A stretch of DNA of 64,000 nt, from the NCBI GenBank assembly GCA_963702035.1, contig OY969700.1, positions 248,001-312,000 on the forward strand, in the 5' to 3' direction. How positions within the stretch are numbered: position 1 is the first letter of the stretch; each line of letters begins with the position of its first letter. The notes below the pieces were generated by a model. It ran no database searches. It saw only the letters and a program-made list of their open reading frames with translations, and was not told the DNA's origin. This DNA comes from VRUE01 sp963702035. GTDB taxonomy: Bacteria > Actinomycetota > Thermoleophilia > Solirubrobacterales > 70-9. Positions 8,210 through 16,204 of this stretch are shown here, one piece after another. A program made the position numbers and the translations under genes.

Positions 8210-8730
8210 GGCGCTGGTTGATTGGGCTTGGGTTGGTCGCCGTGCTGCTCGGTGCCTACTGGTTCGTGATCCGCACCTCGACTGTCGAGTCCCACCTGAA
8301 GCCGCCGCAAGCCGTAGCGACGATCGGAACCGGCTCCGACGCGGTCGCGGTTGGCGCGGATGGTCGGATTCTCGCTTGGCTGCCCCTTTCCGAAGAAGAC
8401 CCCCTCCCTTCCCTGCCGCTCTCGGAACCGCCAAAAGGGGGCAGGCTGGCGGGCCCGGTGCTGCAGCAGGCCCGCGTCCTCGGCGCCGCGCCGGCGGCGC
8501 TGCGCCCATACCTGGAGAGCAGCTACTACGGCGAAACCGGCGTCAACGTGAAGCTGCGTTCGGGGATCGAACTGCGCTTCGGCGATGCGTCCCAGGCCAA
8601 GGCCAAGTGGAAGGCGGCCACCGCGGTGCTCGCCGACCCGTCGATCACGGCGCTCGATTATGTAGACCTGCACGCGCCTGGGCGCCCAGCCGTAGGCGGC
8701 TCTGGGCATACGCTTCCACCCATCGAATGA
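8206..8730 (+). CDS. ftsQ: FtsQ/DivIB-like division protein lacking a recognisable POTRA domain
   Basis: Position between murB and ftsZ and the C-terminal sequence identify FtsQ, a bitopic membrane protein that bridges divisome subcomplexes. Residues 4-23 form one transmembrane helix (WLIGLGLVAVLLGAYWFVI). The beta domain follows from residue 33: PPQAVATIGTGSDAVAVGAD, then GGRLAGPVLQQARVLGAAP and VKLRSGIELRFGDASQAKAK. Only about ten residues separate helix and beta domain, where the family normally has a POTRA domain of about 65-70 residues. Total length is 174 residues instead of about 230-290. The start is the GTG overlapping the murB stop. Confidence 0.85.
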   Translation: MRRWLIGLGLVAVLLGAYWFVIRTSTVESHLKPPQAVATIGTGSDAVAVGADGRILAWLPLSEEDPLPSLPLSEPPKGGRLAGPVLQQARVLGAAPAALRPYLESSYYGETGVNVKLRSGIELRFGDASQAKAKWKAATAVLADPSITALDYVDLHAPGRPAVGGSGHTLPPIE

Positions 8731-8786
8731 ACCCTCGACCAAAGGGTTAGAGTGGGCCAACTCTCAAGTAACCCTTGAGAGTTGGC
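8730..8786 (+). promoter_or_regulatory. Overlapping alternative hairpins between ftsQ and ftsZ
   Basis: Several mutually exclusive stems follow the ftsQ stop. AACCCT (8730-8735) can pair with AGGGTT (8743-8748). AAGGGTTA (8742-8749) can instead pair with TAACCCTT (8769-8776). The 13-base arms 8756-8768 and 8774-8786 form a perfect hairpin with loop TAACC. There is no U-tract, so this is not a classical intrinsic terminator. It may slow or attenuate read-through from ftsQ. Confidence 0.5.
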
Positions 8787-8810
8787 TGTTGCAGGATGTC
8801 TCCCGAGCGT

Positions 8811-8839
8811 TTGACAGGACCCCGAGAATGCCCTACGTT
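8811..8839 (+). promoter_or_regulatory. Predicted promoter of ftsZ
   Basis: TTGACA (8811-8816) and TACGTT (8834-8839) are separated by 17 bases, a near-ideal housekeeping sigma arrangement with an actinobacterial TANNNT -10. The predicted transcript has a leader of about 115 bases before the ftsZ start, including the small dyad AGGCTT/AAGCCT at 8866-8885. Confidence 0.7.
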
Positions 8840-8962
8840 GAGCGCAATTTCCGTGGTTCAGGAGTAGGCTTGAACCCTTAAGCCTCACTGAAGCGTCGGA
8901 CGGAATAAAGGCTCAACTCAAACGCCAGCCCCTCAGGGGCGGGCAGCTGGAGAAATCGGGAG

Positions 8963-10042
8963 ATGGAATCCACTTACCTGGCCGTGATCAAGGTCGTCGG
9001 AGCAGGCGGCGGCGGTACCAATGCCGTCAGCCGTATGGTCGATGCCGGAATTCGCGGCGTCGAGTTCGTCGCGGTCAACACCGATGCGCAGGCGCTGCAG
9101 GCATGCGACGCCGACATCAAGCTCTCGATCGGGCAGGAGCTGACTCGCGGGCTCGGTGCCGGCGGTAATCCCGAGGTCGGGGCGGGCGCCGCGGCGGAGA
9201 GCCGTGACGAGATCAAGGAGGCGCTGAAGGGCGCTGACATGGTCTTCGTCACCGCGGGTGAGGGCGGTGGCACCGGAACCGGCTCGGCGCCGGTCATCGC
9301 CGAGATCGCCAAGGAAGAGATCGGCGCCCTTACCGTGGGCGCCGTCACCAAGCCGTTCGAGTTCGAGGGCAAACGACGGATGCAGCAGGCGCTCGAGGGG
9401 ATCGAGAAACTGCGCAACAACGTCAACACCCTGATCATCGTCCCCAACGAGAAGCTTTTGCAGGCGGTCGAGCGACGCACCAGCGTGCTCGAGGCCTTCC
9501 GGCAGGCCGACGACATCCTGCGCCAGGGCGTGCAGGGCATCACCGATCTGATCACGATCCCCGGCCTGATCAACCTCGACTTCGCCGATGTACGCACGAT
9601 CATGCGCGACGCCGGTTCGGCGCTGATGGGCGTCGGTGCCGCCTCGGGCGAGTCCCGTGCCGTCGACGCCGCCAAGGCGGCCGTCACCTCGCCGCTGATC
9701 GAGGAGTCGATCAAGGGCGCGACCGGGATGCTGCTGAACATCACCGGCCCCGAGGACCTCGGCCTGTTCGAGGTCAACGAGGCGGCGCAGTTGGTCCAGG
9801 CCGAAGCCGACGACAACGCCAACATCATCTTCGGCTCGGTCGTCAACCAGTCGATGCGCGACGAGGTCCGCGTCACCGTGATCGCCACCGGCTTCGAGGG
9901 CTTCGAGCTGCTCGCCCGCTCGCCGCAGCGCGTCCGTCGTCGTTACGAGAGCCGGCCGCGGATCTCGGCCGAGGACACCGACATCCGCAAACTGCGGGTC
10001 AGCGACGACGACATCGACGTGCCTGGGTTCTTGAAGGAATGA
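8963..10042 (+). CDS. ftsZ: Cell division protein FtsZ
   Basis: FtsZ is the tubulin-like GTPase that forms the Z ring. The 359-residue protein has VIKVVGAGGGGTNAVSRM, the tubulin signature AGEGGGTGTGSAPV, the T7 loop NLDFAD needed for GTP hydrolysis, and a short linker ending in the conserved C-terminal peptide DDDIDVPGFLK, which docks membrane anchors. The ATG at 8963 is preceded by GGAG at 8950-8953. It has its own promoter and is followed by a large palindrome that may end the transcript. No ftsA is present nearby, as in other actinobacteria. Confidence 0.97.
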   Translation: MESTYLAVIKVVGAGGGGTNAVSRMVDAGIRGVEFVAVNTDAQALQACDADIKLSIGQELTRGLGAGGNPEVGAGAAAESRDEIKEALKGADMVFVTAGEGGGTGTGSAPVIAEIAKEEIGALTVGAVTKPFEFEGKRRMQQALEGIEKLRNNVNTLIIVPNEKLLQAVERRTSVLEAFRQADDILRQGVQGITDLITIPGLINLDFADVRTIMRDAGSALMGVGAASGESRAVDAAKAAVTSPLIEESIKGATGMLLNITGPEDLGLFEVNEAAQLVQAEADDNANIIFGSVVNQSMRDEVRVTVIATGFEGFELLARSPQRVRRRYESRPRISAEDTDIRKLRVSDDDIDVPGFLKE

Positions 10043-10050
10043 GACCGGGG

Positions 10051-10152
10051 GAGGGTCCGGCGCCCCTCCCCCAAAAGCCGTTGCGCAGCTGATCGCTTGC
10101 AAGGTGCGGTACGCGGTTCCGTGAGCTTTTGTGGGAGGGGCACCGGACCCTC
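10051..10152. repeat. Long inverted repeat in the ftsZ-gcvT gap
   Basis: Arms of 28 bases (10051-10078 and 10125-10152) are complementary at 26 of 28 positions around a 46-base loop. The arms contain CGCCCCTCC, close to the GTGYCCCTC motif of the family 1 elements. It fills most of the 214-base gap before gcvT and could serve as a terminator for ftsZ, although no T-tract follows. Confidence 0.75.
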
Positions 10153-10256
10153 TTGCGTTGCTTGCGGGTTCAGCTTGCCCTGCGAATCCGTTTGCGACCC
10201 TCGGCTGTCGCCTTCGCCGGGGAGCTTGCCAGGGCCTCTCCAATACGCTGCCGCGC

Positions 10257-11366
10257 GTGAGCGACACCGACCAGCTGCGACGCACTCCCCTGTATGAACG
10301 CCACGCTGAGCTCGGCGCAAAGCTGGTGGACTTCGCCGGCTGGGAGATGCCGGTCACATATGAGGGGGTGCGGGAGGAGCATTCGGCGGTTCGGACGCAT
10401 GCGGGGATGTTCGATGTCTCGCATATGGGCGAGGTCGAGGTTGAGGGGCCGGGGGCGCTTGCGTTCTTGCAGCGGGTGCTCTCCAATGACGTCGGCGCGA
10501 TCGGCATCGGCGGTGCGCAGTACTCGTGTCTCTGCGCTGAGGACGGCGGTGTGCTTGACGACCTCTTTGCCTACCGGCTCGGCGGCGACCGCTACCTGCT
10601 CGTCACCAACTCGGCCAACCACGACGCTGACCTGGCTTGGCTCGGGGGCTGGAGCCGCGACTTCGACGTCAGCGTCCGCGATGTCGCCGACCGCTACGCG
10701 ATGCTCGCCGTGCAGGGCCCCCACGCACGCGGGATCGTCGCCGCTGCGCTGCAGATAGACCTGCCGCCGCGAATGCACGTGGTGCACGCGCGCGTCGGCA
10801 ACCGTCCGGCGCTCGTCTGTGGCACCGGCTACACCGGCGAGGATGGGGTCGAGCTGCTGATCGATCCCGAGATCGCGCCGGCGATCTGGGCGGAGCTGCT
10901 CGACGCCGGCGCCGTCCCCTGCGGGCTCGGCGCCCGCGACACGCTGCGCCTCGAGGCCTGCTTCCACCTGTACGGCAACGACCTCAGCCCCGAGCGCAAC
11001 CCGATCGAGGCCGGGCTCGGCTGGTGCTGCAAGGAGGCGACCGGGTTCGTCGGCGCCGAGGCCGTCGCGCGAGCGCGCGCCGAGGGCACGGCCGAGCGGC
11101 TCGCCCCGTTCAAGATCGAGGGCGCCGGCATTCCGCGCCAGGGCAATCCCGTTCTGGCCGGCGGCGAGGCGGCCGGCGTCGTCACCAGCGGCAGCTTCTC
11201 GCCCTCACTGGAGATCGGCATCGGCATGGCCTATGTGCGCAGCGACCTGGCCGAGCCTGGAACCGAGGTCGAGATCGACGTGCGCGGCAAGCATCGCGCC
11301 GCGCGCATAGCCTCCAAGCCGCTCTACGTCAGTCCCTCGTCCCGGAAGGAGAACCCGATTGCCTGA
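10257..11366 (+). CDS. gcvT: Glycine cleavage system T protein (aminomethyltransferase)
   Basis: GcvT transfers the methylene group from aminomethyl-lipoyl GcvH to tetrahydrofolate and releases ammonia. The 369-residue protein starts near RTPLYERHAELGAKLVDFAG and has FDVSHMGEVEVEGPGA, the folate-binding TGYTGEDGVELL and ARDTLRLEACFHLYGNDL. The GTG at 10257 was chosen because the family N-terminus begins just after it; in-frame upstream codons run through the palindrome. The 3' end overlaps gcvH by eight bases. Confidence 0.95.
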   Translation: MSDTDQLRRTPLYERHAELGAKLVDFAGWEMPVTYEGVREEHSAVRTHAGMFDVSHMGEVEVEGPGALAFLQRVLSNDVGAIGIGGAQYSCLCAEDGGVLDDLFAYRLGGDRYLLVTNSANHDADLAWLGGWSRDFDVSVRDVADRYAMLAVQGPHARGIVAAALQIDLPPRMHVVHARVGNRPALVCGTGYTGEDGVELLIDPEIAPAIWAELLDAGAVPCGLGARDTLRLEACFHLYGNDLSPERNPIEAGLGWCCKEATGFVGAEAVARARAEGTAERLAPFKIEGAGIPRQGNPVLAGGEAAGVVTSGSFSPSLEIGIGMAYVRSDLAEPGTEVEIDVRGKHRAARIASKPLYVSPSSRKENPIA

Positions 11367-11754
11367 GGCAAGCTATCCCGAGGATCTGCTGTACCACGAC
11401 CAGCACGACTGGGCGCGCCTGGAGGGCGACGACCACGCCGTCTTCGGGATCACCTGGTACGCGCAGGACAACCTCGGCGAGGTTGTCTTCTGCGACCCGC
11501 CCGAGGTCGGCGCGACGATTGACAAAGACTCCTCCTACGCCGAGGTCGAGTCGGTCAAGGCGGTCTCGGACGTGATCGCGCCGATGTCGGGGGAGATCGT
11601 CGAGGTCAACGACGCGCTCGTTGACACCCCCGAGCGGATCAACGACGATCCCTACGGCGAGGGCTGGCTGGTCAAGGTCAAGCTGACCGCGCCGGCCGAG
11701 GCCGAGGCCCTGCTCGGCGCCGAGGAATACCGCAAGCTGGTGGAAAACAGTTAG
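11359..11754 (+). CDS. gcvH: Glycine cleavage system H protein
   Basis: GcvH carries the aminomethyl group on a lipoylated lysine between the P, T and L proteins. The 131-residue sequence has HDWARLEGDDHAVFGITWYA, the lipoylation site AEVESVKAVSDV and the C-terminal NDDPYGEGWLVKVKL. The start is a TTG that overlaps the end of gcvT; no later start would keep the conserved N-terminus. No dihydrolipoamide dehydrogenase gene is adjacent, so the L protein must be encoded elsewhere. Confidence 0.95.
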   Translation: MPEASYPEDLLYHDQHDWARLEGDDHAVFGITWYAQDNLGEVVFCDPPEVGATIDKDSSYAEVESVKAVSDVIAPMSGEIVEVNDALVDTPERINDDPYGEGWLVKVKLTAPAEAEALLGAEEYRKLVENS

Positions 11755-11790
11755 CGAAGCCCCGCCCCTCGCTTCCGTAGCCTTACCTCG

Positions 11791-13197
11791 GTGACCCGCT
11801 ACACCTCAGCGACGCTCGACGATCGGGCCGAGATGCTCGCCGCGATCGGCGTCGAGTCGGCCGCCGACCTCTTCGCGCAGATCCCCGAGCCGCTGCGCCT
11901 CGGCCGCCCGCTGGCGCTGCCGGCGGGGATGAGCGAGGCCGAGGTCTACGAGCGGCTGGCGGCCCTCGCCGCGCGCAACGCCGACTGCGAAGACCAGGTC
12001 TGCTTCCTCGGCGCGGGGATGTACGACCACTACGTGCCGGCGATCGTCGACGCGATCACCCAGCGCAGCGAGTTCCTCACTCCGTATACGCCCTACCAGC
12101 CGGAGATCTCCCAGGGGGGGTTGCAGGCGATGTTCGAGTTCCAGACGGCGATGTCGGAGCTGACCGCGCTGCCGGTCTCCAACGCCGGCCTCTACGAGGG
12201 ACCCTCCTCGGTCGCCTCCGCCGCCTACTTGGCTATCGGTGCGAGCAAGGGCCGGCGCCGCTTCGTCGTCTCGCGCGGCGTCCACCCGCACAGCCGCGAG
12301 ACCCTGGTCACCTACTCCGCGGGCTATGGCGCCGCGATCGAGGAGGTTGGGCTGGAGGGCGGCGTCACCGATGCCGCCGCGCTGGCCGCGGCGGTTGACG
12401 GGGAGACCGCCGCCGTCTTCCTGCAGAGCCCCAACTTCCTCGGCGCGGTCGAGGACGTCGAGGCGCTCGGCGCCGCCGCGAAGGAGCACGGCGCGCTGCT
12501 CGTCGTCGCCGTCGACCCGATGACGCTCGGCGTGCTCAAGCCGCCCGGCGAGCAGGGCGCCGACATCGCGCTCGGCGAGGGCCAGCCGCTCGGCAACCGA
12601 CTCGACTTCGGCGGTCCCTCCTTCGGCTTCTTCTGCGGCACGGAGGAGCTGATCCGCAAGATGCCGGGGCGGATCGCCGGCGAAACCGACGACGCCGACG
12701 GGCGTCGCGGCTTCGTCCTCGCCCTGCAGACCCGCGAGCAGCACATCCGCCGTGAGAAAGCGACCCACAACATCTGCACCGCCCAGGCCCTCAACGCTTT
12801 GGCCGCGACGATCCACCTCGCCTGGCTAGGCCGCGAGGGCTTCCGCGAGCTGGGCGAACTGCTGGTCAGGCGGACCGCCTACGCGCGTGAGCAGCTCGCG
12901 GCGGTGCCGGGGGTGGAGCTGCTGCACGAGGCGCCCGTCGCGCGCGAGTTCGCGCTGCGCCTCGATGCGCCGGTCGATCGTGTGCTCGAGCGCTGCGCCG
13001 AGCGCGGCATCGCCGCCGGCTACCCGCTCGGCCGCGAGTACCCCGAGTACGAGGACGGCCTTCTCGTGGCGATCACCGAGCGCCGCACGAAGGCGCAGAT
13101 CGACGACCTCGCCGAGGCGCTGGGTGCCGCCGTCGCAGCTGAGCGTGGCGGGAAACCGGTCCATATGACCGAAAAGCCGCCACGGGAGGTCAGATGA
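11791..13197 (+). CDS. gcvPA: Glycine dehydrogenase (decarboxylating) subunit 1
   Basis: This is the N-terminal half of a split P protein; with GcvPB it decarboxylates glycine using pyridoxal phosphate. The 468-residue protein has FLGAGMYDHYVPAIVDAITQ, TPYQPEISQGGLQAMFEFQT, EGQPLGNRLDFGGPSFGFF and LQTREQHIRREKATHNICT, all strongly conserved in the family. It begins with GTG at 11791. Its end overlaps gcvPB by ATGA, as expected for two subunits made in equal amounts. Confidence 0.96.
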   Translation: MTRYTSATLDDRAEMLAAIGVESAADLFAQIPEPLRLGRPLALPAGMSEAEVYERLAALAARNADCEDQVCFLGAGMYDHYVPAIVDAITQRSEFLTPYTPYQPEISQGGLQAMFEFQTAMSELTALPVSNAGLYEGPSSVASAAYLAIGASKGRRRFVVSRGVHPHSRETLVTYSAGYGAAIEEVGLEGGVTDAAALAAAVDGETAAVFLQSPNFLGAVEDVEALGAAAKEHGALLVVAVDPMTLGVLKPPGEQGADIALGEGQPLGNRLDFGGPSFGFFCGTEELIRKMPGRIAGETDDADGRRGFVLALQTREQHIRREKATHNICTAQALNALAATIHLAWLGREGFRELGELLVRRTAYAREQLAAVPGVELLHEAPVAREFALRLDAPVDRVLERCAERGIAAGYPLGREYPEYEDGLLVAITERRTKAQIDDLAEALGAAVAAERGGKPVHMTEKPPREVR

Positions 13198-14693
13198 ACC
13201 AGCAGGACGAAGCGGTTCTGACGATCTTCGAGAAGTCGAAGCACGGCCGGCGCGCCGCTGTCCTGCCCGCCGCCGAAGTGCCCGAGCCGCCCCTCGAGGA
13301 GCTGATCCCGCCGAACCTGTTGCGGGACGAGCCCGCGCGCCTGCCCGAGGTCGCCGAGCCCGAGATTGTCCGTCACTACAACCGCCTCTCGCGGCGCAAC
13401 TTCGACCTCGACACCGGCTTCTACCCGCTCGGCTCCTGCACGATGAAGCACAACCCGCGCTTGAACGAGCGGGTCGCGGCGCTGCCCGGCCACGCCCGCC
13501 TTCACCCCGCTCAGGATCCGAAGCGCGCCCAGGGCGCGCTGGAGCTGATGTGGCTTCTGCAGGAGTCGCTGGCCGAGATCTGCGGCCTGCCGCACGTCAG
13601 CCTGCAGCCCTCGGCGGGCTCGCACGGCGAGCTCGCCGGCCTGCTGCTCACCCGCGCGTTTCATGCCGACCGCGGCGAAGCGCGGACCAAGGTGCTGGCG
13701 CCGGACACCTCGCACGGGACCAATCCGGCCTCGGTGACGATGGCCGGCTACGAGATCGTCAAGGTCGCGACCGACTGGCGCGGCGGGGTCGAGATGGACG
13801 ACCTGCGGGCAAAGGTCGACGACGAGGTCGCCTGCCTGATGCTGACCAACCCCAACACGCTCGGTCTCTTCGACGAGAACATCGCCGAGATGGCGGCGAT
13901 GATCCACGCGGTGGGGGGGACGCTCTACTACGACGGCGCCAACCTCAACGCGGTGATGGGCCAGTCGCGCCCCGGCGACATGGGCTTCGACATCGTCCAC
14001 GTCAACCTGCACAAGTCGTTCAGCCAGCCCCACGGCGGCGGCGGGCCGGGGGCCGGCCCGATCGCCGTCTCCGAGCGGATCGAGCCTTTCCTGCCGCGGC
14101 CGCAGGTGGTGCGGCGCGAGAGCGGCAACGGCAGCGGCCCCAGCTTCGATCTCGACCGCGAGCGGCCCAAGTCGATCGGCCGCCTGCGCGGCTTCCAGGG
14201 CAACTTCGGCGTCTTCGTCCGCTCCTACGCGTACATCCTCAGCCTCGGCGCCGACGGCCTCGCCGAGGCGTCGGAGACCGCGGTACTGAACGCCAACTAC
14301 CTCAAGGCGAGGCTCGCCGAGGGCCGTGCCGGCAAGTACACGCCGATCGCCTTCGACCGCCACTGCATGCATGAGTTCGTCCTCTCCGGCAAGCCGATGA
14401 AGAGGGAGCTGGGCATCGCCACGCTCGACCTCGCCAAGCGACTGCTCGACTTCGGCTTCCACCCGCCGACCGTCTACTTCCCGCTCCTGGTCGAGGAGGC
14501 GCTGATGATCGAGCCGACCGAGACCGAGACCAAGGAGAGCCTCGACGCCTTCGCGGACGTCATAGAGCAGATCCTCGCCGAGGCCGAGACCGACCCCGAG
14601 AAGGCCAAGCAGGCTCCCTACACGACCCCGGTCCGCCGCCTCGACGAGGTCAAGGCGACCCGCAAGCCGGTCGTGCGTCAGCCGCTCGGCTGA
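13194..14693 (+). CDS. gcvPB: Glycine dehydrogenase (decarboxylating) subunit 2
   Basis: This is the C-terminal, PLP-binding half of the split P protein, 499 residues. Family motifs include YPLGSCTMKHNPR, SLQPSAGSHGELAGLL, DTSHGTNPASVTMAGYE and the PLP lysine in HVNLHKSFSQPHGGGGPG. It completes the T-H-PA-PB unit, which in this gene order supplies 5,10-methylenetetrahydrofolate from glycine. A C-terminal acidic/lysine-rich stretch is unremarkable. Confidence 0.96.
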   Translation: MNQQDEAVLTIFEKSKHGRRAAVLPAAEVPEPPLEELIPPNLLRDEPARLPEVAEPEIVRHYNRLSRRNFDLDTGFYPLGSCTMKHNPRLNERVAALPGHARLHPAQDPKRAQGALELMWLLQESLAEICGLPHVSLQPSAGSHGELAGLLLTRAFHADRGEARTKVLAPDTSHGTNPASVTMAGYEIVKVATDWRGGVEMDDLRAKVDDEVACLMLTNPNTLGLFDENIAEMAAMIHAVGGTLYYDGANLNAVMGQSRPGDMGFDIVHVNLHKSFSQPHGGGGPGAGPIAVSERIEPFLPRPQVVRRESGNGSGPSFDLDRERPKSIGRLRGFQGNFGVFVRSYAYILSLGADGLAEASETAVLNANYLKARLAEGRAGKYTPIAFDRHCMHEFVLSGKPMKRELGIATLDLAKRLLDFGFHPPTVYFPLLVEEALMIEPTETETKESLDAFADVIEQILAEAETDPEKAKQAPYTTPVRRLDEVKATRKPVVRQPLG

Positions 14694-14719
14694 GCGCCCC
14701 ACGCTGATCGCTTGCGACT

Positions 14720-14799
14720 TGCCACGCCAGTAGCGTGGCATCTTCTACGTCGCCAGCGTGCTATTTGCTACGCTATCAGCGTACGAAATGGCACGTGAA
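14720..14799 (+). promoter_or_regulatory. Hairpin and three imperfect 23-bp tandem repeats upstream of the ATPase gene
   Basis: TGCCACGC (14720-14727) and GCGTGGCA (14733-14740) form a perfect 8-bp hairpin after gcvPB. Overlapping it, AGCGT recurs at 14732, 14755 and 14778, exactly 23 bases apart, each followed 11 bases later by ACG or a near match. The last copy runs into the ATPase start. The spacing of about two helical turns fits an operator array, possibly for autoregulation. Confidence 0.45.
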
Positions 14800-15936
14800 C
14801 AACGTATAAGCGGAAACCCCTTCGTCTTCGATCGTCCGCTCCAGCCGCAGGATCTCATCGACCGCGAGGATGCGCTCGCCCTCCTCGCCGAGCGTCTTCG
14901 GGACGGCGTGAACACGCGGCTCTCGAGTCCTCGCGACTACGGCAAGACGAGCCTTTTGCACCGCGCGGTCTCCGACGCTCGCACAACGGACGCAGGTGCG
15001 GTTCTCGTCGATCTCTATGGCGTCCGCACCGCTGGTCAGATGGCCGCGCAAATTGAGCGGGCCTATGCCGAACTGCCTGCGGGGCCGCTGAGCTCCGCGC
15101 TGGCGACGCTGCGTCGCCGAGGCGGGGGCGTTGGCTTCCAGACTCCCCTTGGAGGAGCCTCAGTCTCCCTCGGCGCCGGTGAAGCCGCGCACCGGGCGCT
15201 GCTCGACGCGCTCGACCTGCCTGCTCGACTTCACGAGAAGACCGGTCGCCGGATGCTCGTCATCTTCGACGAGTTCCAGGTGGTGCTCAAGGTTGAGCTG
15301 GACGCACTCATTCGAAGCGTGATCCAGCACCAGGGGCCTGGTGTCACCTACGTCTTCTCGGGCTCGCACCCGGGCATGATGCGTTCTCTGTTCTCCGATC
15401 GGAAGCGGCCCTTCTACGGTCAGGCGGCCCCGCTTGAGCTTCACCGTCTTCCTCGCGAGGCCGTCGGCGACTACATCGCCGAGCGGTTTCAGCAGACAAA
15501 ACGGGAGCCCGGCGAGGCTCTCGGGTGGCTTCTCGATCTCGTCAACGGTCATCCCCAGCGGGCAATGCTCTTCGCGCACCTCGTCTGGCGACATACCGTG
15601 GCCGAGACCGAAGCCGGGGAGGAGGAGTGGCTGGCTGCCCACGAGGAGGCGTGGAGCTACCTGCAGGGCGACTTCGAGGCAACCTGGGACTCCCTGTCGG
15701 CAGTGGAGGCCGGGGTCGTAGATGCCGTCGCGGCCGGCGTCCAGAGCCTCACCGGCAAGGCCGCACGAGAAATATTTGGCCTCCCCACCGGTTCGGCGGC
15801 AGGAGATGCCGCCAAGCGACTCGCCGAACAGGGCCTGCTCTCGCGTACCGGCACCGGCCGCGGGTCGCACTACGAGCTGGTCGACCCCGTTTTCGCCCGC
15901 TGGGTGGTCCGCGGCAGGCGCTGGACGTTGGGCTAG
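14788..15936 (+). CDS. STAND/archaeal-type AAA ATPase with C-terminal winged-helix region
   Basis: A 382-residue protein of the archaeal ATPase (PF01637-like) class. The P-loop is a variant, SPRDYGKTSLL near residue 50, and Walker B is RMLVIFDEFQ. TYVFSGSHPGMMRSLF corresponds to sensor 1, followed by a helical region. The C-terminal part (GKAAREIFGLPTGSAAGDAA, then LLSRTGTGRGSHYELVDPVF) looks like a winged helix. Members often pair with nucleases or act in mobile-element biology, but the role is unknown. ATG 14788 fits the family N-terminus ISGNPFVFDRPL; a GTG at 14758 is also possible. It stands alone with an operator-like repeat upstream. Confidence 0.8.
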   Translation: MAREQRISGNPFVFDRPLQPQDLIDREDALALLAERLRDGVNTRLSSPRDYGKTSLLHRAVSDARTTDAGAVLVDLYGVRTAGQMAAQIERAYAELPAGPLSSALATLRRRGGGVGFQTPLGGASVSLGAGEAAHRALLDALDLPARLHEKTGRRMLVIFDEFQVVLKVELDALIRSVIQHQGPGVTYVFSGSHPGMMRSLFSDRKRPFYGQAAPLELHRLPREAVGDYIAERFQQTKREPGEALGWLLDLVNGHPQRAMLFAHLVWRHTVAETEAGEEEWLAAHEEAWSYLQGDFEATWDSLSAVEAGVVDAVAAGVQSLTGKAAREIFGLPTGSAAGDAAKRLAEQGLLSRTGTGRGSHYELVDPVFARWVVRGRRWTLG

Positions 15937-15985
15937 AGCGCGGGCAGCTCCGGGGTGAGCGGTGCAGATGATCTGGTGACGATGA

Positions 15986-16006
15986 TGATGCGCTATCCTG
16001 ATGCGC
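15986..16006 (+). promoter_or_regulatory. Predicted -10 element and repeat at vapB start
   Basis: TGATGCGC is repeated at 15986-15993 and 15999-16006 and flanks TATCCT (15994-15999), a plausible -10. Transcription would begin about at the ATG at 16007, giving a leaderless mRNA. The repeats overlapping the promoter are suited to autoregulation by the RHH antitoxin. Confidence 0.4.
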
Positions 16007-16204
16007 ATGACTCGCACCACGGTTGATGTAGACGAGCGCGCCCTTGATGCCGCGCGGCGGGAGTTGGGCACCAATGGGCTCAGCGAAACGGTCAATGCGG
16101 CGTTGCGCGAGGCGGCGCGACACCGCGTCCTCAAGGGATTCGACGTGATGCGGGACGTCGACGGCACTCCCGAGGAAGTCGCCGCCGGCCGGGAGCGCTT
16201 CTGA
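16007..16204 (+). CDS. vapB: Type II antitoxin, VapB family (ribbon-helix-helix)
   Basis: A 65-residue protein with the ribbon-helix-helix pattern TRTTVDVDERALDAARRELG followed by LSETVNAALREAARHRVL, then a short toxin-binding tail ending in TPEEVAAGRERF. VapB antitoxins bind and inactivate the adjacent PIN-domain toxin and repress their own promoter. ATG 16007 fits a leaderless transcript; ATG 16001 would add two residues. Its stop abuts the vapC start. Confidence 0.85.
   Translation: MTRTTVDVDERALDAARRELGTNGLSETVNAALREAARHRVLKGFDVMRDVDGTPEEVAAGRERF

Noticed and set aside
8375..8455. Imperfect inverted repeat in ftsQ around LPLSE repeats
   Set aside because: Pairing needs an internal bulge and the encoded stretch fits the FtsQ beta domain; too weak to call an element.
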